Assembly: GCF_009728735.1 (NCBI RefSeq)
Contig: NZ_CP024636.1
Coordinates: 3,576,538 to 3,640,537 of the forward strand
Length of the DNA: 64,000 nt
From: Pantoea phytobeneficialis
GTDB lineage: Bacteria > Pseudomonadota > Gammaproteobacteria > Enterobacterales > Enterobacteriaceae
Reading direction: 5' to 3'
The notes under the pieces are model-generated. The model was not told the origin of the DNA. It saw only the letters and a list, made by a program, of their open reading frames with translations, and made no database searches. A program made the position numbers and the translations under genes. Each line of letters begins with the position of its first letter. Position 1 is the first letter of the stretch. Of the stretch, positions 56,159 to 64,000 are shown one piece after another.

Positions 56159-56881
56159 GTGAACGATCTCTATACCGCCGATGGCGTGATGGATAAACAT
56201 TCGCTCTGGCAGCGCTACGTTCCTCTGGTGCGGCACGAAGCGCTTCGCCTACAGGTACGGTTGCCCGCCAGCGTTGAGCTTGACGATCTGTTGCAGGCCG
56301 GTGGCATTGGCTTACTGAATGCCGTGGAACGCTACGACGCGTTACAGGGCACCGCCTTTACCACCTACGCCGTGCAGCGTATCCGGGGAGCAATGCTGGA
56401 TGAATTGCGCAGTCGCGACTGGGCACCTCGTAGCGTACGCCGTAATGCGCGCGAAGTGGCTGGCGCCATGCATCAGGTAGAGCAAGCGATGGGGCGCGCG
56501 GCTACCGAGCAGGAAGTGGCTGATCAATTGAATGTTTCGCTGGAGGAGTATCGGCAGATTCTGCTCGATACCAACAACAGCCAACTCTTCTCCTACGACG
56601 AGTATCGGGAAGAACACGGTGACAGCGCAGAGCTGGTGACGGAAGGGCATGAAGAAGCCAACCCGCTTCATCAACTGATGGAAGGGAATCTGCGTGAGCG
56701 CGTAATTGAAGCGATCGAGGCATTGCCCGAGCGTGAAAAATTAGTGCTGACACTGTACTACCAGGAAGAACTGAACCTGAAGGAGATTGGCGCGGTGCTG
56801 GAAGTGGGCGAATCCCGCGTCAGCCAACTGCACAGTCAGGCGATCAAACGCCTGCGTGCCCGTTTAACGGGAGCGCGCTGA
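56159..56881 (+). CDS. fliA: FliA, flagellar sigma factor (sigma-28)
   Basis: 240 residues. Region 2 (DDLLQAGGIGLLNAVERYDALQGTAFTTYAVQRIRGAMLDELR) and region 4 (REKLVLTLYYQEELNLKEIG, then ESRVSQLHSQAIKRL) are canonical. It directs late flagellar and chemotaxis genes and is held by FlgM until the hook is complete. The start is GTG at 56159, with AGGG upstream, as in other enterobacteria. It forms an operon with fliZ. Confidence 0.97.
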   Translation: MNDLYTADGVMDKHSLWQRYVPLVRHEALRLQVRLPASVELDDLLQAGGIGLLNAVERYDALQGTAFTTYAVQRIRGAMLDELRSRDWAPRSVRRNAREVAGAMHQVEQAMGRAATEQEVADQLNVSLEEYRQILLDTNNSQLFSYDEYREEHGDSAELVTEGHEEANPLHQLMEGNLRERVIEAIEALPEREKLVLTLYYQEELNLKEIGAVLEVGESRVSQLHSQAIKRLRARLTGAR

Positions 56882-56931
56882 CAGAATCAGTTCCTGGGGA
56901 TCCAAAAAAAAATAAAACCGGGGACTCAGCA

Positions 56932-57435
56932 ATGGGAGCCAAATCCAAAGCCAGACCTTTAAGTCGCTACCTTAAAGACTACAAGCACAGCCAAAGCAAT
57001 TGTTCACATTGTGGCAAGGTTCTTGACCGTATGGCGTTAGTGTTCCGCGGCCAGATCATCAATAAAGAGGCCATTGCTCGCATGGACCAAATGATTGACG
57101 ATCAGGTGTGGATGAAACTCCAGCCGGAATTGACTGCGTTGTGCCGTTTTTGCAGCGATATTTTTTGTAATACTCATCCGAATTACTTCGATATCATGGC
57201 GTTCAAGCAATACCTCTTTGAACAGACTGAGATGAGTCACAGCACCATCCGCGAATACGTGGTGCGTTTACGTCGACTCGATGACATGCTCAAGGCGAAA
57301 AATTTCCCGGCAGAACGTTTGCGGGGCAACAGCTGGCATGAGTGTCTGGAGAACGATTTACCTGATGCCGGTAATAATAATTACCGCATCGCTTTGCGTA
57401 AATATGACCAGTTTTTAGGCTGGCAGCGCAGCTAA
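56932..57435 (+). CDS. fliZ: FliZ, motility/RpoS regulator
   Basis: 167 residues with an integrase-like SAM/DNA-binding fold (DIMAFKQYLFEQTEMSHSTIREYVVRLRRLDDMLK) and CxxC pairs near residues 24-27 and 72-75. FliZ binds sigma-S-type promoters as a competitor and raises FlhDC activity, giving motility priority over adhesion. It lies 50 bp after fliA and ahead of the cystine genes, as in E. coli. Confidence 0.94.
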   Translation: MGAKSKARPLSRYLKDYKHSQSNCSHCGKVLDRMALVFRGQIINKEAIARMDQMIDDQVWMKLQPELTALCRFCSDIFCNTHPNYFDIMAFKQYLFEQTEMSHSTIREYVVRLRRLDDMLKAKNFPAERLRGNSWHECLENDLPDAGNNNYRIALRKYDQFLGWQRS

Positions 57436-57446
57436 CTGTGATCCTC

Positions 57447-57510
57447 CCCCTGTTGTTGTCGAAGACGCCAGCAACAGGGGCTGCACCCGGTGAATTCCGG
57501 GTGCGACTTT
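57447..57510 (+). terminator. Tandem hairpins after fliZ
   Basis: CCCCTGTTG/CAACAGGGG (57447-57480) is followed by GCACCCGG-TGAATT-CCGGGTGC (57483-57504) and a short T tail. The second is the likely terminator of fliAZ. Confidence 0.75.
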
Positions 57511-57566
57511 TCTCATCTTCTGCAACACTGTAAGAATAATTGCAATTTGCCCGAATGGAGGCTGCA

Positions 57567-58553
57567 TTGTCCTTACATCTTTTGCACCAATTCCCTCGTC
57601 TTGAGCTGCTGGGTGCTCCCACGCCGCTAGAGCATTTGCCCCGTCTTTCTGACTATCTTGGGCGTGATATTTTCATTAAACGTGATGATTTCACCCCGGT
57701 GGCGCTCGGTGGTAACAAGCTACGCAAACTCGAATTCCTCGCGGCCGATGCGCTGCGCGAAGGCGCGGATGTGCTGCTGACGGCGGGTGCAATACAATCT
57801 AACCACGTACGTCAGACAGCGGCAGTGGCGGCACGTCTTGGTCTGAAGTGCGTGGCGTTGCTGGAAAACCCGATTGGCACCACGGCACAAAACTACCTGA
57901 GTAACGGCAACCGACTGCTGTTGGACCTGATGGACGTCGAGGTGGTGATGGTCGATGCGTTGCATAATCCGACGGCACAGTTGGCGGAGCAGGCTGAACG
58001 TCTCGAAGCACAGGGTTTTCGTCCTTATGTGGTGCCGGTGGGCGGTTCCAATGCACTGGGTGCACTCGGTTATGTGGAATGTGCCCAGGAAATTGCGCAT
58101 CAAAGCGAAGGCGTGGTGGATTTTGCCGCCGTGGTGGTGGCATCCGGCAGTGCCGGTACCCATGCTGGCCTGGCGGTTGGTCTGGAGCAACTGCTGCCGG
58201 ACAGCGAGCTGGTGGGTGTGACGGTGTCGCGCAAAGTGGCAGATCAACTGCCCGTGGTTGAGCGCATCCGCACGGCACTGGCGCAGCAGCTGGAGGTTGC
58301 AGCGCGCGCGCCCATTACGCTGTGGGATGAATATTATGCTCCGCGCTACGGCGAACCGAACGAAGAGGGGATGGAGGCGGTGAAGCTGCTGGCGCGGCTG
58401 GAAGGCATCATGCTTGACCCGGTGTATACCGGAAAAGCGATGGCCGGTTTGATTGACGGCATCAGCCAGAACCGTTTCCGTCGTGAAGGCCCGTTGTTAT
58501 TTGTCCATACCGGCGGATCACCCGCGTTATTTGCTTATCATCCTTCGGTCTGA
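57567..58553 (+). CDS. dcyD: DcyD, D-cysteine desulfhydrase
   Basis: 328 residues, PLP-dependent tryptophan-synthase-beta fold. [21 protein letters not shown] carries the Schiff-base lysine in GGNKLRK, and [14 protein letters not shown] is the phosphate-binding loop. It degrades D-cysteine to pyruvate, sulfide and ammonia. The start that matches E. coli DcyD is TTG at 57567 ([12 protein letters not shown]), 5 nt after a perfect GGAGG (57557-57561); ATG 57555 overlaps that ribosome site and is less likely. It heads the dcyD-tcyJLN group. Confidence 0.93.
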   Translation: MSLHLLHQFPRLELLGAPTPLEHLPRLSDYLGRDIFIKRDDFTPVALGGNKLRKLEFLAADALREGADVLLTAGAIQSNHVRQTAAVAARLGLKCVALLENPIGTTAQNYLSNGNRLLLDLMDVEVVMVDALHNPTAQLAEQAERLEAQGFRPYVVPVGGSNALGALGYVECAQEIAHQSEGVVDFAAVVVASGSAGTHAGLAVGLEQLLPDSELVGVTVSRKVADQLPVVERIRTALAQQLEVAARAPITLWDEYYAPRYGEPNEEGMEAVKLLARLEGIMLDPVYTGKAMAGLIDGISQNRFRREGPLLFVHTGGSPALFAYHPSV

Positions 58554-58654
58554 GACGCAGGTAAAAAAAGGTTTATAATCCGGCTGTTATTTGCCTGACC
58601 CGGTGAAATAACGCACACAACACACACAACTCACAAATAATAAATGGGGTATTT

Positions 58655-59455
58655 ATGGCTTTCTCACAGGTTCGTCGCCAACTGGTGATGGGAGTGATGG
58701 CGGTGGCGCTGGTCGCCGGTTTCAATGTGAAAACCTTCGCGGCAGAAAATCTGCTGAATAAAGTGAAAGAACGCGGCACGCTGCTGGTGGGGCTGGAAGG
58801 AACCTATCCGCCGTTCAGCTTCCAGGATGAAAACGGCAAACTGACCGGTTTCGAAGTGGAATTCGCCCAGCAACTGGCGCAGCATCTTGGCGTGAAAGCC
58901 AGCCTGAAACCAACCAAATGGGACGGTATGCTGGCCGCGCTGGATTCAAAACGTATCGATGTGGTCATCAACCAGGTCACCATTTCGGATGAGCGTAAAA
59001 AGAAATATGACTTCTCCACGCCGTACACCATTTCCGGTGTGCAGGCGCTGACGCTGAAGAAAAACGCGGGCAGCATTACTAAGCCGGACGATCTCTCCGG
59101 TAAGAAAGTCGGTGTGGGTCTCGGCTCCAACTATGAACAGTGGCTGCGTGATAACGTGAAGGGCGTGGATATCCGCACCTATGATGATGACCCAACCAAA
59201 TATCAGGACCTGCGTTCAGGCCGCCTTGATGCCATCCTGGTGGATCGTCTGGCCGCGCTGGATCTGGTGAAGAAAACTGGCGATACCATGGCAGTGGCAG
59301 GCCCGGCCTTCTCGCGTCTGGAATCTGGCGTGGCACTGCGTAAAGGTAATGATGATCTGCTGAAAGCGATTGATGCGGCGATTGCTGATATGCAGAAAGA
59401 TGGCTCCCTGAGCAAACTTTCCGAGAAATGGTTCGGCGCGGACGTTACTAAATAA
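58655..59455 (+). CDS. tcyJ: TcyJ (FliY), periplasmic cystine-binding protein
   Basis: 266 residues with a signal peptide (LVMGVMAVALVAGFNVKTFAAE) and a type II periplasmic binding fold: LLVGLEGTYPPFSFQDENGKLTGFEVE at the N lobe and DAILVDRLAALDLV in the second lobe. It binds L-cystine and related compounds for the TcyLN transporter. The stop overlaps the tcyL start by one base (TAATG). Confidence 0.95.
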   Translation: MAFSQVRRQLVMGVMAVALVAGFNVKTFAAENLLNKVKERGTLLVGLEGTYPPFSFQDENGKLTGFEVEFAQQLAQHLGVKASLKPTKWDGMLAALDSKRIDVVINQVTISDERKKKYDFSTPYTISGVQALTLKKNAGSITKPDDLSGKKVGVGLGSNYEQWLRDNVKGVDIRTYDDDPTKYQDLRSGRLDAILVDRLAALDLVKKTGDTMAVAGPAFSRLESGVALRKGNDDLLKAIDAAIADMQKDGSLSKLSEKWFGADVTK

Positions 59456-60123
59456 TGCAGGAAAGCCTACAACTGGTGCTGGATTCAGCACCATTTTTAC
59501 TCAAAGGCGCGGTGTTCACACTGCAACTGAGTATCGGCGGCATGTTCTTCGGGCTGATACTTGGCTTTGTGCTGGCATTGATGCGCCTGTCGCACTTCTG
59601 GCCGATTAACTGGCTGGCGCGATGTTATGTGTCGATCTTTCGTGGCACGCCGCTTATCGCCCAGCTGTTTATGATCTACTACGGCCTGCCGCAGTTTGGT
59701 ATCGAGTTGGATCCCATTCCTTCCGCCATGATTGGTCTGTCGTTAAACACCGCCGCTTACGCCTCGGAATCGCTACGTGGCGCGATTGCTGCGATTGAGC
59801 GTGGTCAGTGGGAAGCGGCGGCCAGTATCGGTATGACGCCGTGGCAAACGCTGCGTCGCGTGATCCTGCCGCAAGCGGCACGTACCGCGCTACCGCCATT
59901 GGGCAACAGCTTTATCAGCCTGGTGAAAGATACCTCGCTGGCGGCCACGATTCAGGTGCCGGAGTTGTTCCGTCAGGCGCAGTTGATCACCTCGCGTACC
60001 CTGGAGGTGTTTACCATGTACCTGGCGGCGTCGGTGATTTATTGGGTGATGGCGACGGTACTCTCCGCCTTGCAGAATCGACTGGAAGCGCATGTTAATC
60101 GTCAGGATCGGGAGGTGAAATGA
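59455..60123 (+). CDS. tcyL: TcyL, cystine ABC transporter permease
   Basis: 222 residues with about five membrane segments and the HisMQ-type loop EAAASIGMTPWQTLRRVILPQAAR, the EAA motif that contacts the ATPase. It overlaps tcyN by 4 bp. Confidence 0.95.
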   Translation: MQESLQLVLDSAPFLLKGAVFTLQLSIGGMFFGLILGFVLALMRLSHFWPINWLARCYVSIFRGTPLIAQLFMIYYGLPQFGIELDPIPSAMIGLSLNTAAYASESLRGAIAAIERGQWEAAASIGMTPWQTLRRVILPQAARTALPPLGNSFISLVKDTSLAATIQVPELFRQAQLITSRTLEVFTMYLAASVIYWVMATVLSALQNRLEAHVNRQDREVK

Positions 60124-60872
60124 GTGCCATTGAAGTACGTCAGCTGGTGAAACAGTTTCACGGCCAGACGGTGCTGCACGGTATCGATCTGGACGTGGCT
60201 TCTGGCGAAGTGGTTGCGATTATCGGGCCGAGCGGTTCGGGTAAAACTACCTTATTGCGCAGCATCAACCTGCTGGAAGTGCCGGATAGTGGCACCATCC
60301 GGGTGGGCGAGATTGCCGTCGATGCTGCTCTCGGCATCAACAAACAGAAGGAACTGGTGCGCCGTCTGCGTCAGCAGGTGGGATTCGTGTTCCAGAATTT
60401 CAATCTGTTCCCCCATCGTTCGGTACTGGAAAACATTATCGAAGGGCCGGTGATCGTCAAAGGTGAACCGAAAGCGGAGGCCATTGCGCGTGCACGTTCA
60501 TTGCTGGAGAAAGTGGGGCTGCACGGTAAGGAAGAGAGCTTCCCGCGACGCTTGTCCGGTGGACAGCAGCAGCGTGTGGCGATAGCGCGCGCACTGGCAA
60601 TGCGCCCACAGGTGATTCTGTTCGACGAACCCACCTCAGCGCTTGATCCTGAGCTGGTGGGGGAGGTACTGAATACCATCCGTGCGCTGGCGGAAGAGAA
60701 GCGTACGATGGTGATTGTCACCCATGAGATGAGCTTTGCCCGCGACGTTGCTGACCGTGCCATCTTTATGGATCAGGGCCGTATCGTTGAGCAGGGGGTG
60801 GCGAAGGCGCTGTTCAGCAATCCGCAACATGCCCGTACCCGACAGTTCCTCGATAAATTCCTTAATCAATAA
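60120..60872 (+). CDS. tcyN: TcyN, cystine ABC transporter ATPase
   Basis: 250 residues. Walker A GPSGSGKTT is at 36-44, signature LSGGQQQR at 145-152, and Walker B VILFDEPTSALDP at 165-177. It energises cystine uptake with TcyJ and TcyL. Last gene of the operon. Confidence 0.96.
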   Translation: MSAIEVRQLVKQFHGQTVLHGIDLDVASGEVVAIIGPSGSGKTTLLRSINLLEVPDSGTIRVGEIAVDAALGINKQKELVRRLRQQVGFVFQNFNLFPHRSVLENIIEGPVIVKGEPKAEAIARARSLLEKVGLHGKEESFPRRLSGGQQQRVAIARALAMRPQVILFDEPTSALDPELVGEVLNTIRALAEEKRTMVIVTHEMSFARDVADRAIFMDQGRIVEQGVAKALFSNPQHARTRQFLDKFLNQ

Positions 60873-60879
60873 TCTTAAG

Positions 60880-60905
60880 CGCCGTGGATGATTCACGGCG
60901 TTTTC
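60880..60905 (+). terminator. Intrinsic terminator of the tcyJLN operon
   Basis: CGCCGTG and CACGGCG form a 7-bp stem with a 7-nt loop followed by TTTTCC, 7 bp after the tcyN stop. Confidence 0.85.
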
Positions 60906-61097
60906 CTCATTTTTCCACATCAGTTTCTTCCGAAAAAAATCAGCCTGATTTTCTCATTGTACTGATTTTTAAGTATTTATTTTACGTTCATTTACTCTGC
61001 TGGGTTCTTGCGGTCTTTTTAAGAGTGGTACTGATTGTGATGAATTAATAAATAAAAATAATTATTTACAAATTCATGACACAATCAGGACTTAACA

Positions 61098-62189
61098 ATG
61101 ACGTCTGCCAGGCAAGAGATACTCTGGATCAATACGCTAAAAGGCGGCTGTATTTTGCTGGTGGTTCTGCACCACGCTATCATCACCACTTTTGCCCCAT
61201 CGTTGCAGTATCTGACCGCCGGGATCATCCCTGCTGAAGGCTGGGTGACCTTTAATAAATACCTCTCCCCGTTACGTATGCCCGCTTTCTTCTTCGTCTC
61301 TGGCCTGCTGGCGGCGAGCGCCATCAGTAAAAAAAGCTGGCAGGAAGTGTTTACGAAGAAATTCAGCAACATACTGTATCTTTATTTGCTGTGGGGCGTG
61401 ATTCAGTGGCTGTGCATCCACTACATTTCAACGCATATGATGGGTGACCGCTTATCGACGGCGAAAAACGCCGCCTACGCGGATTCTCCACTTCAGTTCA
61501 TCAAGTTGCTGCTGCTGTCGATGACCAGCCTTTGGTATCTTTATGCGCTGGCAGGCTTTTTCCTGTTCACCAAGCTGTTTCACCGCCAGAAGGTGGCGCT
61601 GGTGCTGCTGGCAATTGTGGCTAACTATGCTGCTCAGCTCAGTCTGATCCCCGGTTGGGGCCCCGCCAGCGTGGCTCAGAACTATCTTTACTTTCTGCTT
61701 GGCGTTTTCTTTAGCGAGAGATTGATCGTCATCAGCCACCTTGAGCGGCAACACTGGCTGCTCCTGGCCGGTATCGCGTTAATCGGTGTGGCGCATCATG
61801 TCGGCGGTAGTTACAAGAATCCCTTCTATAGCCTGCTGACCATCGTGTTTGGCATTGTGCTGTGCCGCTTCCTCAATCAACGTTGCAATATGGCGTGGCT
61901 TAACTGGATTGGCCGGAACACGCTACAGATTTATGTGCTGCACCGCATCTTTATTGAACTGCTGGGATTAAGTGCGCTAACGCTCGCTTTGCACTATGGC
62001 TGGTTTGGTAACACCACCTTTAGCTGGGCATGGGCATTACTGATGCCGTTGGCAGGGGTAGCCGTCTGTACTTCGCTGTCATTAGTGGTCTGGACGCTAT
62101 TAAATCATGGTCCGGGGCGGATGCTGTTTCTCTACCCACGTTTACTGCGTAAGCAAGCCACTGAAGCAAAATCATCGCCGTTATCCTGA
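61098..62189 (+). CDS. Acyltransferase_3-family membrane protein, copy 1
   Basis: 363 residues with about ten membrane segments. LWINTLKGGCILLVVLHHAI carries the conserved His of acyltransferase-3 proteins, and LSPLRMPAFFFVSG is the second family motif (Arg in RMPAFFF). Family members (OafA, WcaF-like, NodX) transfer acetyl or other acyl groups to exported carbohydrates. A paralogue follows at 62605. The pair may acetylate an exopolysaccharide or lipopolysaccharide; a link to flagellin sugars is possible but unsupported, since they lie beyond fliA. The upstream 190 bp are AT-rich. Confidence 0.85.
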   Translation: MTSARQEILWINTLKGGCILLVVLHHAIITTFAPSLQYLTAGIIPAEGWVTFNKYLSPLRMPAFFFVSGLLAASAISKKSWQEVFTKKFSNILYLYLLWGVIQWLCIHYISTHMMGDRLSTAKNAAYADSPLQFIKLLLLSMTSLWYLYALAGFFLFTKLFHRQKVALVLLAIVANYAAQLSLIPGWGPASVAQNYLYFLLGVFFSERLIVISHLERQHWLLLAGIALIGVAHHVGGSYKNPFYSLLTIVFGIVLCRFLNQRCNMAWLNWIGRNTLQIYVLHRIFIELLGLSALTLALHYGWFGNTTFSWAWALLMPLAGVAVCTSLSLVVWTLLNHGPGRMLFLYPRLLRKQATEAKSSPLS

Positions 62190-62604
62190 TGAAATACAGG
62201 CCAGTGAAAACTGGCCATTTCGCCATTTACAAGCAGCACAGGCAGAATTTTTTTTCTTAACTCTCTGCCACATGCTGTTTATTTTTACTTTTATTTGATT
62301 ATCGTGTGGATTGAAAGCAGGTGAGTAAATCTTAATTATTGACCGCGTTTATTTGCGATTGATGTGTATCAATATTCACTTTAACGTTTAAATAAATGGA
62401 GAAAATTATTAGCCTGCTTAGTTATGCTGGTCGGTGTTATGACGTAACGCATTGTTATATAGGGCCAGTAAAAATTTTTTAAGACTTTCGCTACAGTCAG
62501 ATTGCCTCGCCTGTTTGATAATCCCTCTCACTATTAAAAATGTCATACCTCATTTCTCGGCGTCAAATTTCGCGTTCAAGACTGACACAGCGGGAGTTAA
62601 TCAT
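62190..62604. other. 415-bp AT-rich region between the acyltransferase copies
   Basis: Contains a compact hairpin GGCCAGT-GAAA-ACTGGCC (62199-62216), possibly a weak terminator of copy 1, and then a long AT-rich stretch (62230-62560) suited to an H-NS-controlled promoter. No gene is visible. Confidence 0.5.
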
Positions 62605-63687
62605 ATGAATAACACCAGGACCGATGAGATATTATGGGTGAACACCCTTAAAGGCACCTGCATTTTGTTAGTGGTGCTCTACCATACGGTTTTACCCGGA
62701 TTCGAAAATACCGTGCATTATCTGTCGGCAGGCTGGCTGCCAGCGGAAATTTGGGTGAAGTTTAATACGATTCTGTCGCCACTGCGTATGCCTGCCTTCT
62801 TCTTTGTGTCGGGACTGCTGGCGGCGAATGGCATCATGAATCGCCCGTGGAAGCAGGTTTTCACCAGCCGCATTACCAATCTGTTCTATCTCTATATTTT
62901 ATGGGGATTTATTCAGTGGTGGTCCATCGATGGCATTTCATCGGAAATCACCGGGCAACGTATTTCTGACAATACCAATGCGGCCTATGCCGGATCGCTG
63001 TTGGAGTTTCTGAAGCTCACCTTTATGGCGATGAGCACGTCATGGTATCTCTACGGTCTGGGCATTTATTTCCTGTTAGCCAAGATCTTTCGCGAGCAGA
63101 GAATGGCGTTGCTGGCGGTGGCGGTGGTGTTGAATTATCTGGCGGTAGTGAAAATTATCCCGTACTGGGGACCGCAGAGTCTGGCGCAATATCTTCTGTT
63201 TTTCCTGCTGGGGGCGTTCTGGAGTCCACTGATGCTGCGGCTCAGTAGCTGGAAGCGGGAAAATATGGTCCCCTGGGCACTGCTGGCCGCCTTTGCGGGG
63301 GTAAACATTATCTTTGGTGTCGGCAGGAACCTGTTTCTGTGCATCATCGCGGTGCTGTTAAGCGTGGCGATTTGCCGCTGGCTGAATGCGCATTTCCGCA
63401 TGACCTATCTGAACTGGATTGGCCGCAATACCCTGCAAATTTATGTTATTCATCGCATATTTATTGAATATTTTGGCATGTCAGCCATTTTATTTGCGCA
63501 GCGCCATCATCTGTACGAGCAGGCGTGGTTCTCGATACTTTGGGCGTGCTTGTATCCGATTGCCATCGTAGCCATCTGTTCGTTGTGTTCGGTGTTGGTG
63601 TGGTCACTGACCAATCGCGGGTTGGGGCAGTCGCTGTTTGTGTTCCCGACATTAATTGGTATGAAGCGAAGAAAGACAGCCGCATAA
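62605..63687 (+). CDS. Acyltransferase_3-family membrane protein, copy 2
   Basis: 360 residues, paralogous to copy 1 over its full length (shared RTDEILWVNTLKG-like start, LSPLRMPAFFFVSGLLAA, and LNWIGRNTLQIYVIHRIFIE). The conserved His lies in VVLYHTV. I chose ATG 62605, with GGGAG upstream; a longer frame from 62452 lacks a ribosome site. Having its own upstream region, it is probably transcribed separately from copy 1. An IS110 element begins 38 bp downstream. Confidence 0.85.
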   Translation: MNNTRTDEILWVNTLKGTCILLVVLYHTVLPGFENTVHYLSAGWLPAEIWVKFNTILSPLRMPAFFFVSGLLAANGIMNRPWKQVFTSRITNLFYLYILWGFIQWWSIDGISSEITGQRISDNTNAAYAGSLLEFLKLTFMAMSTSWYLYGLGIYFLLAKIFREQRMALLAVAVVLNYLAVVKIIPYWGPQSLAQYLLFFLLGAFWSPLMLRLSSWKRENMVPWALLAAFAGVNIIFGVGRNLFLCIIAVLLSVAICRWLNAHFRMTYLNWIGRNTLQIYVIHRIFIEYFGMSAILFAQRHHLYEQAWFSILWACLYPIAIVAICSLCSVLVWSLTNRGLGQSLFVFPTLIGMKRRKTAA

Positions 63688-63708
63688 CGAAAAGCAAGCA
63701 CATTCCGT

Positions 63709-63738
63709 AGCTACCGTCTTGAACGTCAAGCGGTAGCT
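63709..63738. repeat. Palindrome at the end of the IS110 transposase gene
   Basis: AGCTACCG-t-CTTGA-ACG-TCAAG-CGGTAGCT: 13 paired bases per arm with one unpaired base. It spans the transposase stop codon and the IS boundary region. It may be a transposition end, a terminator-like hairpin, or a REP-type target into which the element inserted. Confidence 0.6.
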
Positions 63739-64000
63739 GCGTAATTTTCATCCCACTTCATCCGCGTTTTCAGCACCCCGAAGCACTGATGAACCAGCTT
63801 GCGCATCACCGCTCCAAGCGCGGCCTTGCTGGCTTTGCCCTTCGCGATTAGCCTCTGGTACAGCGCCTTCGCCGGGGCATTCCACCTGATCGCTACGATC
63901 GCCGCCATATACAGTTTCGCCCTTACGTCTGCCGGGCCTGTTTTTGACATCCGCGCACGCCCCCTGACTGAGCTCCCGGACGTTTTTTCCACCGGTACCA
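63726..64000 (-). mobile_element. IS110-family transposase, C-terminal part (continues beyond window)
   Basis: About 91 residues to the window edge. SGSSVRGRARMSKTGPADVR followed by AKLYMAAIVAIRWNA and ALGAVMRKLVHQCFGVLK is the conserved C-terminal (transposase_20) domain of IS110 DEDD recombinases; the catalytic Ser lies in SGSSVRG. The frame stays open at the edge (VPVEKTSG), so completeness of the 5' part cannot be judged. IS110 elements are guided by an element-encoded bridge RNA, which for this orientation would lie outside the window if of the IS110 group. Confidence 0.9.

Overview
The window reads as a chromosomal segment of an enterobacterium outside Escherichia/Salmonella, most likely Pantoea or another Erwiniaceae. 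Gene content and order follow the E. coli mtfA-asnT / yedJ-dcm-vsr-yedI-yodC-dgcQ-yedP-yodD-dsrA-dsrB / rcsA-fliR...fliE / yedD-fliTSDC-fliA-fliZ-dcyD-tcyJLN block, but several accessory cargoes break that order. Species assignment is inference from synteny and protein similarity recalled from memory; no search was run.

Layout. (1) 1-5550: a catabolic cluster with the end of a UbiD-type decarboxylase, a UbiX-type flavin prenyltransferase, a DUF554 membrane protein, an exported beta-helix protein, an exported type I 3-dehydroquinate dehydratase and an OprB-type porin. Together they resemble a periplasmic quinate/shikimate-to-protocatechuate route feeding a non-oxidative aromatic decarboxylase. 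(2) 5.7-13.2 kb: tRNA-Asn, mtfA, a phage-like ASCH-type gene, yedJ, a ribbon-helix-helix protein, dcm and divergent vsr, yedI and yodC. (3) 13.2-20.7 kb: diguanylate cyclase dgcQ, a glycosyl-3-phosphoglycerate synthase/phosphatase pair, a compact DsrA small RNA, yodD, dsrB, a chemoreceptor and rcsA. (4) 21.3-32.5 kb: fliR to fliF on the minus strand and divergent fliE. (5) 32.8-36.8 kb: a BLUF-EAL photoreceptor with an intact EAL site, small orphan genes, a DinI-like gene and iraP around a near-perfect LexA box, an unexplained hairpin-rich element, and yedD. (6) 36.9-40.7 kb: fliT, fliS, fliD and divergent fliC with two sigma-28 promoters. (7) 41.0-54.7 kb: a large insertion between fliC and fliA carrying a radical SAM/SPASM protein, a methyltransferase, two giant multi-domain glycosyltransferases, a VioA-like sugar aminotransferase, a Gfo/Idh oxidoreductase, an ATP-grasp ligase and an RmlD-like reductase. 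This is best read as a flagellin glycosylation island. (8) 55.0-60.9 kb: an HNH nuclease, fliA, fliZ, and the cystine/cysteine genes dcyD-tcyJ-tcyL-tcyN. (9) 61.1 kb to the end: two tandem paralogous membrane acyltransferases and the 3' part of an IS110-family transposase that runs off the window.

How it works together: the core is flagellar assembly (export gate, MS-ring, C-ring, ATPase complex, filament, chaperones, sigma-28). It sits among regulators that set the balance between swimming and sessile or stress states: c-di-GMP synthesis (DgcQ) and breakdown (BLUF-EAL), RcsA, DsrA and IraP (both raising RpoS), and FliZ. The fliC-fliA island probably decorates the filament with a modified, viosamine-like dTDP sugar. 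The strongest leads for new biology are this glycosylation island, the periplasmic aromatic module at the left end, the shortened DsrA, and the structured element beside iraP.
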